In this document: positions 22,125 through 33,200 of the stretch, one piece after another | Numbering within the stretch: position 1 is the stretch's first letter | How the letters are laid out: each line of letters opens with the position of its first letter | Assembly: GCF_025698545.1 (NCBI RefSeq) | Contig: NC_068569.1 | Location: 22,568,001-22,632,000 of the forward strand | From: Gossypium raimondii | Lineage: Eukaryota; Streptophyta; Magnoliopsida; Malvales; Malvaceae | Length of the DNA: 64,000 nt | Direction of reading: 5' to 3' | Notes under the pieces: model-generated | Told to the model about the DNA's origin: nothing | Databases searched by the model: none | What the model saw: the letters and a program-made list of their open reading frames with translations, nothing else | Position numbers and translations under genes: made by a program

Positions 22125-22303
22125 ATGACCGAGGAAGTTGATGGAAACGGGTTGGGTTCAGTAGCTAAACGGGTGCTGGATTTCGATTCAATGATCGGGG
22201 AAGTTGATGGGAACAAGAAAGATCAAAAAAAAATATGAGAATTAGGGATTTGGAACAGGAGTCAGACAAGAAACGGCCTAGTTCTGATGAAATGTCTTTC
22301 GAT
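22125..22303 (+). pseudogene. Captured gene fragment inside the TIR element, unknown protein
   Basis: After a stretch that ends in TTTTTAG, like a splice acceptor, an ATG at 22125 opens a frame of acidic and charged residues (MTEEVDGNGLGSVAKRVL at the start). A run of nine A near 22225-22235 shifts the frame, after which the text continues with charged residues (QESDKKRPSSDEMSFDLL). Across the later solo LTR the same frame would continue at 24805 with RLFDCLGSEVW before a stop. I do not recognise the protein. Codon-like text in a non-autonomous TIR element suggests a captured host gene piece; this is inference. Confidence 0.4.
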
Positions 22304-22308
22304 CTCCT

Positions 22309-24799
22309 TGTAACACCCCCTAACCTTAAACCGTCGCCGGAACAGGGTTACGAGGCATTACTGGACATCTCGGAGAATTTACAAATAATTCTTAGATAAA
22401 TAATAAACATATATAAAAGAAACATAAATTCATATAAATTTATGCTAATTGGCTTTATTATTATTATTATTATTATTATTTAAATTTCGACAGCATTTCT
22501 GTTTATTTTTACATAAAACCCCCTGCAAACTTAAAACCAAAAACAATCCAATACCAATATTTCAATCAATAATTTTATACTTTAAAACGCTACTAAATCA
22601 TACTTAATAAATTGATTCACTATTTTATTTATCATTCAAAAGATTATAACCATTTACTCACAACCAAGATCATTTAGCATATATATATTTATATATATAC
22701 GACTCATGTTCAATCACCTAGTACATGCCACTTAAATAAAAGGAAGAAATACATCACCAAAATTTTATTGCTGGAGTCGGGATCTTTTTGGATGCTGAAC
22801 TGGACCTTGAACTCTAATGACCTGCGTACGGAAATAACCGTACGCTGAATATTTCATACTCAGTGGTATTACCATAATTCAAATTATAATATTAATAAAC
22901 ATGTAATGTATAAAATCATACATACAAATTTAAACTCAAATTTCATATTTCAACAATAACAATTCATCAATTAATATCATATATCCATAATTTGGAAGAA
23001 CCTTAGATTCATTTCTCAATCTCTTATCACATTTCAATTCACAATTCAACTTTTCATTTCATTTCAATAGCTCGATTGATCAACTCATTCGGTTTATCAT
23101 TTCATTATTTACCCTATTAACAAAACTCGGACTTTGGCGGATACACGGATCCAACTAAACACTCCAGTATGGCACCCAGTGCCTCATCTGATAGTTCGAA
23201 GAAATAGTTGACACCCAGCGTCTCATCGACAAAGCTGAAGAAAGTTGGTACCCAGTACCTCATCGAATCTATCCGAAGAAATATATTGACACCCAGTGTC
23301 TCATCAACTCGAGGTCGAAGTATCCCTGAACACTTCCAATCCTATGGCATGCCAACTATATCCGACTCAACCCGACTAGTTAATAGGGTCTCCAAATTCA
23401 CATATTCATACATAATCATAATTTAATTCACTTTATTCAATTCATAATTTTAATTCATTTTCCAATCAAATTCAAACTACTAATTACTTTTCAATCAATA
23501 TACTTTTCAAATTCTCATATATTTTCTTCATTCAATTCAATTTGATTCAATTCAAATCAATATTATCATTTCAATTACTTACCTAATTTTACTTACTTTA
23601 CATATAAATTTAAATATAGCATTTACTAATAAATAATTTAAATTATAGTAATACAAATAGTGATTTTCTCGAGTTTACTCCTCGATAATCTTCTCTTTTC
23701 CCTTCCGTGCAGATGCTTCTGGTTCTTTGTTAGCTACGAAAATAATAATGATTTACACTATTAATTACAGCACTAACTATAATAAATAATTGAATTTCTA
23801 ATCGATTCCTACCTTGTTCTCAATTTAACCCTAACTAAGTTTTCTTACTTTTCTAATTCAATTCACACTCTATTTCTATTCAAATTTCATCCAAACTCAA
23901 ATTTAACTATTAAAATTTCAGCATATTTTCCTAATTTCGAATTTCCTCAATTTAGTCCCTAAAACATAAAACTTATAGCTTACTTCACAATTTAATCCTT
24001 TTATCAATTCTAACTTGAAATTCATTCAATTAAATCCCTAACTCAACAATTTATTCAACATAAACCATGCTTAAAACCTATAAACTTCCAAAACCTCAAC
24101 TTAATTTCAACAAAACTCTATTCTAAAGCTTCTAAAACATCAAAATTAAAAGAAAAGAGTTTTTCCTTGATCTTTTCTTTCTTTCTTTTTCCCGCTCTGT
24201 TTCAAATGCCTCTGTTTCTTTTATGTTCTTCTTTTGTTTCTTTTTCTTTTATTTTACTTACTTTAGTTTATTTCTTTTATTTTAACTAATAATAATAGTA
24301 ATATATTATAAAAAAATCTTTTACTTATTATTTAAGCATATATTTATTTTTATTACAAGTGTACCTATATAATTATTATTTTTACACTTGTCTTTAATCT
24401 TTACCATACATTTGTCACCTATTTAGTTTATTTAATATATAACAATATAATATAACATAATTAATATAATATATTATATAATAAAATAATATACTAATAT
24501 TAAAAACATAAAAAAATCTAAGATTTTTATCACTTATGCCGCTTCATTTCTTGTTAATAGCTTAATTGTCATTTTAATAATTTTTATTTTCTATTAATCT
24601 ATAATTCAACTTTTATTCCTAATTCAATTTAGCATTTTTCCTAATTTCTCTTAATTAAGCTAAATTCACCTATCTAAAACCTAATTAAACACAAAACTAG
24701 TCTCGTAAATATTTCTAATAATTATTTTCAAACTCAATTTACTAAGACGGAGGCCTGATATCATACTTTTCTGATGCCCGTGAATTTTGGGTCATTACA
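22309..24799 (-). repeat. Solo LTR 3 (gypsy-type), 2.5 kb
   Basis: Begins TGTAACACCCCC and ends GGGTCATTACA on the plus strand, with CTCCT on both sides (22304-22308 and 24800-24804), a perfect 5-bp target-site duplication. TGTAACACCCC at the left is the reverse of the usual LTR 3' end, so the LTR is on the minus strand, as for the complete element at 45339. A phrase near GACACCCAGTGTCTCATC recurs three or four times near 23210-23310, with intervals of about 45-65 bp. A (TTA)n run lies near 22455-22481. It interrupts the interior of the long-TIR element. Confidence 0.85.
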
Positions 24800-25659
24800 C
24801 TCCTTCTTAGACTGTTTGATTGCCTCGGTTCGGAGGTATGGTGTTCTTCATAGTATTGGCGTCGAACCCACTGTTTGAATTTGGAAGGAGACCATTAGAG
24901 GCTCCAATTCTCTTTATGATTTTTCTTTGCCTTTTTTTCTTTTTTGTTTTTCCAACTTCCGGTTTAGGGCTTTTTTTTATTTTTACTGAGTACTAGGGGT
25001 TTGGGTTGTAGGGGCTTTGGGTATGGTTATTGAAGGGTGCACAATGATGTTGATGGGGTTATGTTTAGGTTGCTTAATGGTGGTGATGGTGTTGAGACTC
25101 AAGGATGGATTTTGAGGTTTTTAAAAAAATAATGGGGAAGAAAAAATTGTGGAAAGAAACAATGGGGAAGAAGATCGGAGACGGCAATGATAATGGTGAA
25201 TAATAGAAAGAAATAGTAGGGAAGAAGAAAATGTAGAAATTAAAAATTATATGCATTTAATAATCTTAATAATTTTATAAAAATAAAAAAAATAATTTTA
25301 ATAATTTTAAAATTATTTTCGGATATAAAACAAAATAGTACCACATCAGCATTTAATTACATTTTGACTTTCACGTTAACGGTTAATATTGATAGATAGT
25401 CAACTAACGGTCATGTCAGCATTTTAGTTAAAAATTAATCAATTTGACAAAAAGAAATTATGGGTGACAATGTTCCAAAAAAACAAAAACATAAAGGGCT
25501 ATAGTGACCAACCAACCAAACATTTATGCCTTTGCCTTTTATCAAAACCCTATCTTTACCTGCACTAATCAGGCTAAAAAAAGAAAAAGAAAAATAAATT
25601 CTACTTTGCTTCCCTGTAACGCTGAAAAAAAAAAAGTTCTCAAGAGAAAAGGAGAAGAG

Positions 25660-27012
25660 ATGGCCTCAAAGCTTCTTCGTCAAACCCTAACCAAAACCTA
25701 CACAACCGCCGTTATACGCCGCTTCTCCACCATGGCTGCTGTCGCTTCCCCTTCCGAGTATGAGGACCCAACAGGAATCACCATGAAAGGTGTGAAAATT
25801 TCGGGCCGTCCACTTTACCTCGACATGCAAGCGACTACCCCCGTGGATCCTAGGGTTTTAGATTCGATGCTTCCGTTTTACCTCTCCCGTTATGGGAACC
25901 CTCACTCCCGTACTCACCTCTACGGTTGGGAATCTGAAACCGCCGTCGAAACAGCCCGCGCACAAGTCGCGGCACTCATTGGAGCTTCCCCGAAAGAAAT
26001 CGTTTTTACCTCCGGCGCCACCGAATCGAACAACATCTCAATCAAAGGCGTTATGCATTTCTACAAAGACAAGAAGCGTCACGTTATCACGACTCAAACG
26101 GAGCACAAATGCGTTTTAGATTCTTGCCGGCATCTTCAACAGGAAGGTTTTGAGGTAACTTATTTGCCTGTCGGGTCTGATGGGCTTATTGATTTGGATA
26201 GATTAAGGAAAGAAATCCGGCCCGATACCGGGTTAATTTCTGTTATGGCGGTTAATAATGAAATTGGTGTGGTTCAACCGGTTGAAGAAATCGGTCAAAT
26301 TTGTAAAGAATTTAATGTCCCTTTTCATACAGATGCTGCACAAGCTTTAGGGAAGATTAAGGTTGATGTAGAGAAGTGGAACGTAAGTTTAATGAGTTTA
26401 AGTGGGCATAAGATTTATGGTCCTAAAGGAGTTGGGGCTTTGTATATGAGAAGGCGACCTCGGATTAGAGTTGAGCCGCAAATGAATGGAGGTGGGCAAG
26501 AGAGAGGGATAAGGAGTGGGACGGTGCCGACTCCACTTGTGGTTGGGATGGGAGCGGCGTGTGAGTTGGCAATGAAGGAAATGGAGTATGATGAGAAGAG
26601 AATTAAAGGGTTGCAAGAGAGGTTATTGAATGGGATTAGAGAGAAGATTGATGGGGTGTTGGTGAATGGAAGTATGGATAGGAGGTATGTTGGGAACTTA
26701 AACTTGTCGTTTGCGTATGTTGAAGGGGAGAGTTTGTTGATGGGATTGAAAGAAGTGGCAGTGTCTAGTGGGAGTGCATGTACTAGTGCTAGCTTGGAAC
26801 CATCATATGTACTGAGAGCCTTGGGTGTGGATGAGGATATGGCACATACTTCGATTAGGTTTGGGATTGGGAGGTTTACTACCGAGGAGGAGATTGATAG
26901 GGCAGTTGAGCTTACTGTGAAACAGGTTGAGAAATTAAGGGAAATGAGTCCACTTTATGAGATGGTCAAGGAAGGTATTGATATTAAGCAGATTCAATGG
27001 GCGCAGCATTGA
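25660..27012 (+). CDS. NFS1: Cysteine desulfurase, mitochondrial (NFS1)
   Basis: Intronless frame of 450 residues. The enzyme takes sulfur from L-cysteine as a persulfide and supplies it for iron-sulfur cluster assembly on ISCU in the mitochondrial matrix. The N-terminus (residues 1-35, rich in Arg, Thr, Ser, no acid until residue 33) looks like a transit peptide. The aminotransferase class V fold follows: TSGATESNN (118-126), TEHKCVLD (148-154 region) and HTDAAQALG (223-231), then the PLP lysine K251 in [10 protein letters not shown] and the catalytic C374 in [14 protein letters not shown]. The C-terminal tail [12 protein letters not shown], used to bind the scaffold, is intact. The frame is open upstream to 25504, but the ATG at 25660 gives the usual family length; M25 is a second possible start. 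A TIR element ends about 130 bp upstream, so the leader and promoter may contain transposon DNA. Confidence 0.95.
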   Translation: MASKLLRQTLTKTYTTAVIRRFSTMAAVASPSEYEDPTGITMKGVKISGRPLYLDMQATTPVDPRVLDSMLPFYLSRYGNPHSRTHLYGWESETAVETARAQVAALIGASPKEIVFTSGATESNNISIKGVMHFYKDKKRHVITTQTEHKCVLDSCRHLQQEGFEVTYLPVGSDGLIDLDRLRKEIRPDTGLISVMAVNNEIGVVQPVEEIGQICKEFNVPFHTDAAQALGKIKVDVEKWNVSLMSLSGHKIYGPKGVGALYMRRRPRIRVEPQMNGGGQERGIRSGTVPTPLVVGMGAACELAMKEMEYDEKRIKGLQERLLNGIREKIDGVLVNGSMDRRYVGNLNLSFAYVEGESLLMGLKEVAVSSGSACTSASLEPSYVLRALGVDEDMAHTSIRFGIGRFTTEEEIDRAVELTVKQVEKLREMSPLYEMVKEGIDIKQIQWAQH

Positions 27013-27585
27013 TAAAGTTTTTAATATCATTGAGGCTGCCTCACTTGGATATGAATTGAATGTTGCAGTGCCAGCTAGAATGGTATGGTTGTATCCTGGT
27101 TTTCTTTTATTGTCCGTGACTTGTACATGCCTTGGAGAGCTGAGAGCTTTCTTAGATAGTTTATATGATTAGAGAGTAAATCTTGGATCCTATTTTGATA
27201 ATAATAGAAAGAATAAGAAGCAAAGATGTTTAATATGTTGGCTTAGTCTGTATCGGCATAGCAAGTAATAGCTAGCTAGTTTTATGTTGATTTTTATGAG
27301 ATGAATGAACAACTTAACTCGGGTGATCTGTGACTACCCTAGTTATACTCCAATTTTTTACACACTCAACTAAAAACCTGGAAAGAGAAAAAGAAACAGG
27401 AAATTAAGATAATTTTGGTATTGAATTGAAGTTAAGCCAGCTTTTTGTTAAAGTTTTTTCTTTTCTGTGTTTTTATAAATCGAGATTGTGTTTTAAGGTA
27501 ATTCTTGAGAATTCATGTGGGTTTGGCGCTTCCATCTATGAATGACTGAACTTTTTGCTCCAAAGCTAACAAATTGATGTATATG
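27013..27585. other. NFS1 3' flank
   Basis: Sequence after the NFS1 stop with no recognised gene; it probably contains the 3' untranslated region. A 71-codon frame overlapping the NFS1 end (26957-27172) is in another frame and not supported. Confidence 0.4.
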
Positions 27586-27593
27586 GTTCATCC

Positions 27594-28829
27594 TAGGGGT
27601 GAGCAAAATTCGATTCGACTCGAAAAAATCGAAAAAAAATTCGAATTTCGAGTTAAACGAATCGAGTTATTCGAGTTAATCGAGTTATTCGAATCAACTT
27701 GAATTTTTTTTTTCGAATTTCGAGTTCGAATCGAGTTGAGTTTTCGAATTCGAATAACTCGAATAATTCGAATAATTCGAATATCCAACTATAATATTTT
27801 ACAGTTTTACCCTAAACTCCCAAACTTTTTTACTTTTCCCTCAAAACTTTTACTCCTTCTCACTTTTCCCCCAAAACTTTTACTCCCCTCCCCTCCCAAC
27901 CCCTCAATCTACCCAAAATCCATTTTCCACCAAAATTTTACTCTTCCATTCATTTTTTTTTTCAAAATTTTACTCTCAAAAACCCTCAAAACCTTTTATT
28001 TTCTCTCAAAATTTTTACTCCCTCCCACTTTTCCCCTAAAACTTTTATTCTCTTCCCATCCCACCTCCCATCTACCCCAAACCCTCCCCTCCAATTTTTT
28101 TAATATTTTCCTTCCAAAATTTTACTCCCTATTTACTTTCCTCAAACTTTTATTCCCCAAAACTTTTATTTTCCCCTAAACTTTTACTTCTCACCCTTTA
28201 CTCTCAAATAAAAATCAAAATTATTCAAAAAATCACTAAACATAAATAGTAATAATTTTATTTATATATATTATTTATATTATTAAATTAAATTTCACAT
28301 TTTATATTATTTATATTATTGAATTGTTTAGTCATATTGAATATTTATATTAAAATTAAATTCTTAATTATGCCATAAAATATTCGTGTTAAAATTTTAT
28401 ATTGGTATCAATTTCAAATTTTATTTTAAAATAAATTTTATTAAAAATCATATTTTTATATTTAATATATTTTAATTCCAAAATACATAGTGACAAGAAT
28501 CCAAGATAATTGAAACAACTAAGCAAACAAATAAGCTAACCAAGATATAAAAATTAATAAATAAATTATGAGGTGATGAAAGTTAATAAAAATTTGATTA
28601 AGGTGGACAAATTTTATTACGATGGGTGACAATGGTTACAAGGACCCAAAATTATTTTTTAAAATTTAACTCGAACAAATATATTCGATTCGATTCGAAT
28701 TCCATCTCACTCGACTCGATTCGAGAAAACTTCAAATAAATTTAGGATGATAAAATGAGATTCGAAAACTCGATTAATTCGAAAATTTTCGATTCGATTC
28801 GATTCGATTCGATCGAATGCTCACCCCTA
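27594..28829. mobile_element. Non-autonomous hAT-type element, 1.24 kb
   Basis: Ends TAGGGGTGAGCA at the left and the inverse TGCTCACCCCTA at the right, flanked by a perfect 8-bp duplication GTTCATCC (27586-27593 and 28830-28837). An 8-bp duplication with TA(G)GGGTG ends is the hallmark of the hAT superfamily. Both subterminal regions are packed with TTCGA/TCGAA motifs (for example ATTCGATTCGACTCGA at left and GATTCGATTCGATTCG at right), the kind of repeated motif hAT transposases bind. The interior is low-complexity, C/T-rich (27800-28200) then AT-rich, and encodes no transposase; a 147-codon frame there is an artefact of composition. Confidence 0.9.
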
Positions 28830-28837
28830 GTTCATCC

Positions 28838-29654
28838 CATAGTTTATAGCAAATACATCATGATCTAACTCCAATTTCTCTAAAAACTGCATTCGAATAT
28901 CAATATTATGATTTTTTAAACTTACAAACATGTTATACATAATTACATAAATATGTATTCTACTCTATAACTACCCTACATATTATGTTATGTATGTACT
29001 ATAAAAAACGTACATACCAGGACAAAGGGGTCTCTTCTCTCAATTTTTTATTCCATTTTTTATTTTTGAGGATTTCACATCATCTAAACCCCTTTCTTTA
29101 TCATGCTTTGAACTCCATTCGATCTTATGATTTTTCGTCTATCCTTACATTAGATCGGGTGAACTGTCCCATGCTCCGAACCCGAAACTTCTATCAACAA
29201 AACATATAACTTTGTCGTAAATAAATCGATATTTGACACTTGTTACCCAAATCCAAATAGTGTAGTATTGTGCTACTTAATTTCAACTGGTGATGCAACA
29301 TTTTAAGTTTTGCAAACAATCGAGGTTGAATATCGTAGGAACGATTAAAATGTATTAACGAGCCTTGTTCAAAGAGCATGATTACGTTATAACGAAGAGA
29401 AATAAATGGGTTAATTTCCTTCATAAAAGAATTAGAAAAAGAAAAAAACACAACTAAGTTATGCATATTTCCCTCTTGGTGGATCAGGACATGGTTCTAC
29501 CAAATTATTTCCCTAATTTCATATTTATCAGTACATCAACCAGGAATGGACAGATTCCAATTATGCCAAAAGCCAATTACATAATCTATATATATGAGAT
29601 GATCTAAAGAAGGGAGACGAGAGAAATCAATGAATATGAGTTTGCAGTGACCAT
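28838..29654. other. Intergenic, nothing recognised
   Basis: AT-rich sequence between the hAT element and the 3' end of the minus-strand gene at 29655. Short frames near 28985-29466 have no recognisable features. The last 100-200 bases probably form the 3' untranslated region of that gene. Confidence 0.4.
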
Positions 29655-30386
29655 CTACAAGGATTTCAATTGAAGGGGCGGAGGTGGATTCGTTGTTCTT
29701 CTCTTCCATATGTTTATTTCTTTCCGTGGCCGCAAAGGCAACCCTTCACAGCCAATCCTCATTGGAGCTGAGAAAGGAATCATCACTTCTTCTTCAAAGT
29801 CACCATCTCTTCTCTCATCATCAGAGTAATAATTACAATCCTTATGAACATGATCTGCTTCCAGGGGTGCAATCTGTGCCGTCCAATCAAAACTAGCAAA
29901 AGCATCACGGCCGCTTGCAAAACGCTTCATTTCGCCCAAACCTGGCGCTCTATTCACATCAGGCAAGTCTTTCTTGTTACTCGATGGCGCATCAGATTTT
30001 GCCAAGCTAAAGACTCGCCTTAACTTGGAAGCCTGCTTCTTCCCGTGTGTAGGAGAAGAAGATTGATGAGGGAGTGGAACAGAGACAGGCTTCAAATTAG
30101 CTTTAGCAGCTAATTTTCTAATATTCTTCTTGTGCTTGATCTGTCCCATGCATGAGACTTTGGGTGAAGTTGGTTCTGGAGTTTCCAAGGTTCCACTCTT
30201 GGATTTCCTTCGAGCTTCATCGGGAATTATGGAAATGATGGGACAAGACAACCCTTTGCTTGCACAAGCTGCTCTCTTGTCTTTGCCTGGGCTGAACGGC
30301 GGGTTCTGAAAGCTCACACGGACAGCTGAAACTGCTTTTGGCAAAATTCTCAATATCATGCTTCTGGGCTTACCCTGTTTCTTCAT
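29655..30386 (-). CDS. Plant-specific basic protein, like syringolide-induced protein 14-1-1
   Basis: Single-exon frame of 243 residues from the ATG at 30386 (MKKQGKPRS). An upstream in-frame ATG at 30461 would add 25 residues rich in Tyr, Lys and Leu; I prefer the shorter form because the conserved text begins with ILRILPKAVSAVRVSFQNPP. Other recognisable phrases are PIISIIPDEAR, EPTSPKVSCMGQIKHKK, FASGRDAFASFDW, VMIPFSAPM and the C-terminal PRKEINIWKRRT. These resemble a plant family named after a soybean elicitor-induced transcript (14-1-1); no enzymatic domain is known to me. The protein is basic in the middle with Ser/Pro-rich, probably disordered parts, and acidic near residue 200 (DDERRDGDFEEE). 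No membrane segment or clear signal peptide. Real gene: likely; family name: from memory. Confidence 0.75.
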   Translation of the reverse strand: MKKQGKPRSMILRILPKAVSAVRVSFQNPPFSPGKDKRAACASKGLSCPIISIIPDEARRKSKSGTLETPEPTSPKVSCMGQIKHKKNIRKLAAKANLKPVSVPLPHQSSSPTHGKKQASKLRRVFSLAKSDAPSSNKKDLPDVNRAPGLGEMKRFASGRDAFASFDWTAQIAPLEADHVHKDCNYYSDDERRDGDFEEEVMIPFSAPMRIGCEGLPLRPRKEINIWKRRTTNPPPPLQLKSL

Positions 30387-30461
30387 TCTATCTAAACACT
30401 TGGACAGGAGGATTTTATAGGACATACATAACACAATATATTTTGCTCTGTTTTTATACAT

Positions 30462-32057
30462 GTGATGAAACTCACTCCGAATTGAAATGAGAGTGGAGGT
30501 TCTAGTTTTGACCCAATCCTACAACAAAGGGTTAGTCAAAAGTAGATTTTTAAGAATTCAGACCGAGCAAACCATGTTTGCCCATCCCAATAGTTACAGC
30601 TTTGAGAACGCAGCTTCCTTTATATTTCCAAAATCATCTATCAACATACTAGTTAATTGATTGTTTAATTAACTGATAAGCTAAGTGATTTAAATTAATC
30701 GATATGCCTTTAGGTTTTGGCATTGTCAAACATTGATCTAATCATCGTTGCTCCTAATACAATAATAGTATGCACAGTAGGTTGCGTAAACAAAAATTTT
30801 AAAAGAAATTAAACTCAGTCTCCTTTGGTATCCAAGATATATAAAAACTAATGTAAGTACGAGTGGCAAATACAAACTAAAATTGTTATTTCACATACAA
30901 AATCGAGGGAGGGCTAAAAAGATGATAAAATTTAAATTAACTGCTGCTACGGGTAAAGAAAAATAAATTATGAAAGCTGAGGAAGGGGTGTTGTTGATCA
31001 CAGAAGATCAGTTACAATTATTATAGGTATTACAAGACCATCTAAATCATCGTATAAATGGTTGTGGGAAAACAATAAGCCCTCCGTCATACTATCTCTT
31101 AATCGATTTCTTCCACGAAACACATATTTAAAATCAATTTTCTAATCTCCAACCATTATTCTTTTGACCTTTCGTACAACAGCATTGTCTTAATTCATCT
31201 TACCCTTTTCACAAGCAAGGTTTAATGTTGCCAAACTGTCTCTTGATAACTCCCTTCATCGTCCTCTTTATAATATTAAACGCTAAGTTAAATTAGTATC
31301 CATGATTACCATTTCTATAGTATGGAATAGTGGAGACCATTTTATACTTAAAATTCTCCATTGAAATTTCCAGTCCTTGTAGATTAGTTCAAAACCTAAT
31401 AAGCTAATTCGCATAATGTTTTTTTCTTCTAATTTTAATGAAAAATTATTTTAATTTTTTTGTATTTTTCAGTCTTTTAAACTTGTATTTTTGTTAAACC
31501 ACCCCAAAATGAATGGAAAGTTAATGTTTGTTAACTTTTCTAATATGGCATACTGTAGATTCTGCGTAAATGACATGTCCGTATTTAATTATTTTTAAAG
31601 TTTTATAAATATTAAAAAATATTTTTTATAATTTTAATGATTTTTATTTTTAAAAGTAGTTTTATATCTTTTTAAAATTTAAAAATAATTAAATACTGAT
31701 ATATCTTCCACATGTATGCAATATTAACAAAGTTAAAATATTTAAATTTGACTTTTTATTCGAATTGATCCAAATAACTTAATTAACTCAAACTATTTAA
31801 TTCGAAATTTAAATTTTTATCCAAATTTTAAAAACGAAGAAGGGGGAGAAACGGCGAAGAAGGGGGACAATTGTTTGTTTAAATTTAAATAAAAATATAT
31901 TATTTTTATTATTTTTATTTTTAAGCAGACCATTTGGGTGGGCTGAGTGGAAATGTTGGTGAAGAAACTCATCCAACTTTTTAACCCTGAAATGAGGTTT
32001 GGGCTTAAAATGCGTGAAAGCTTCACTGAGTTTCTTCTCGTCGATACGTGGTGAAGA
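30462..32057. other. Intergenic region
   Basis: Includes the presumed promoter of the minus-strand gene (30390-30700). Near 31415-31580 there is a half-copy of a miniature element (GCATAATG, later CACCCCAAAATGAATGG and GTTAATGTTTGTTAACTTT) also seen at 57823-57960. A-rich and T-rich runs follow near 31600-31900. No gene supported. Confidence 0.4.
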
Positions 32058-32391
32058 ATGCTAAGTCCATTGACGACGAGGAAGAAACAAAGAAGAGTTG
32101 TTGACTCGGCAGCGACTCACCAGCACTCGGCGATAAGCGTTGGGTCTCTATCGCGACATACTCGGTGTTACCCGATTTTTCATGCGGCCCGATTCACTAT
32201 GGAGGGATATATCGAGATTCGAGAGAGAGCGCTAGGAAGGAGTTTGAGGAAGCTCATTTCGAGAAGGACCCATGATGGTGACCCGGTTGCTTATCGATGG
32301 GCGTGATGCGTTGCAATCAGCGTTGAAGAAGCTCGCCGAGAAGCAGAGGCAGCTGATTGTGAAGAAGCAACGCGGCGGATATGGCGGGTGA
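32058..32391 (+). pseudogene. LYR-motif (Complex1_LYR) protein, frameshifted
   Basis: Pieces of one protein family are spread over different frames. One frame near 32130-32190 reads GLYRDILGVTRFFMRPDS, with the LYR motif of small mitochondrial assembly factors. The next piece (about 32210-32272) reads RESARKEFEEAHFEKDP in a second frame. A third piece from 32272 to the stop at 32391 reads MMVTRLLIDGRDALQSALKK and continues with a basic tail. The order and spacing fit one LYR protein of roughly 100 residues interrupted by two shifts, one at about 32205 and one exactly at the ATGATGG at 32272. LYR proteins bind acyl carrier protein and help assemble respiratory complexes or Fe-S proteins. Unless the shifts are sequence errors, this copy is dead. 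The upstream limit is uncertain. Confidence 0.55.
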
Positions 32392-33200
32392 TTTTGATTC
32401 ATTTCCTTATTCTCCCAGATTATCAGCTTTTAATTATTCAATTGTAAATTGTGTATACGAGTTTGGGAATCCAGTACTTTTTCTTAATAAACGTTTAGTT
32501 GATGGGAAAATGGAAAGAGCAAAAGAGAAACTTTCATATTCAGGCAAAATTTATAGAAAGAGACGAAGGATCCATAGATACCCTGTCTTGTCCAATGTGT
32601 TTAGGAGTCAGTCAGATTCAGCCCAGCCGACACGACAAAGATTTATGTCTTTTCAGTTGATACGTAACAGTTAACAGTTGGCTCTACGAACAAAACTGGG
32701 TTTTTTTTAAGTGAAAACATGTTTTGTTAATGAATTTGTTAGCTCATGGAAAATATCAAAAATGAATTTGTTTCCTCATAAGCAGCTTCCATGCCAGTTG
32801 AACATGTTTAGTATAAAGAGTTGCCATTTTCAAACACCGAGCCAAACTAGGTGCTGCCCAGAACTACCAAACCCGCCGACTCGTAAAACCACGAGCTATG
32901 TTATAATGACAAGTATACCCGTTCTCAACAATTCACTAACCACTATGGTTGACTCATGGTTCAAATAACAAGGATAATTCTGTCATTTCGGTATACCTTT
33001 CGCAAGAACTCGACAACTTCAAATACTCTATATAAAAGTCACGCACTTTAATGGGGTCCAAGGATGGTTTCTCATTTTCCCATAGGAAATCTTTTGTCAA
33101 AGTTTTTGAATCTGAGTTTTGACCCGAAATTGGATTCCTTGGATCGATCTCAAGGAAGGGTTTTGAGTTGAATGCCTTTTGTTTTTGTATTGATTCAACA
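32392..33200. other. Intergenic; promoter region of the prolyl 4-hydroxylase
   Basis: No gene recognised. Frames of 85-97 codons near 32381-32968 have no family features. The 33000-33200 part probably contains the promoter and 5' leader of the following gene. Confidence 0.4.

Larger units (their letters stand above)
21558..25530. mobile_element. Long-TIR element carrying foreign sequence, next to NFS1
   Basis: The first ~290 bp (GGCATAATG..., 21558-21850) match the reverse complement of 25250-25530 in long blocks: TTTCTTTTTGTCAAATTGAT, ATTTTTAAC, GACCGTTAGTT against GGCCGTTAGTT, AATTAAATGTTGATGTG against AATTAAATGCTGATGTG, and TTTTAAAATTATTAAAATTA. The right end appears to have lost a short piece. 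The interior is not TIR sequence: it has CCACC repeats, a T-rich stretch ending in TTTTTAG, an open frame from 22125, and on the right GC-richer, gene-like text to about 25230. Without the solo LTR at 22309-24799 the element is about 1.5 kb. Its right end lies about 130 bp before the NFS1 start codon. Similar ends occur in the miniature element 57305-57787. Confidence 0.65.

Noticed and set aside
25504-25659. Upstream extension of the NFS1 frame
   Set aside because: It begins in the TIR element end and is A-rich leader; the ATG at 25660 gives a normal transit peptide and length.
27736-28179. 147-codon open frame
   Set aside because: It lies inside the hAT element and is low-complexity Phe/Leu/Pro text caused by C/T-rich DNA.
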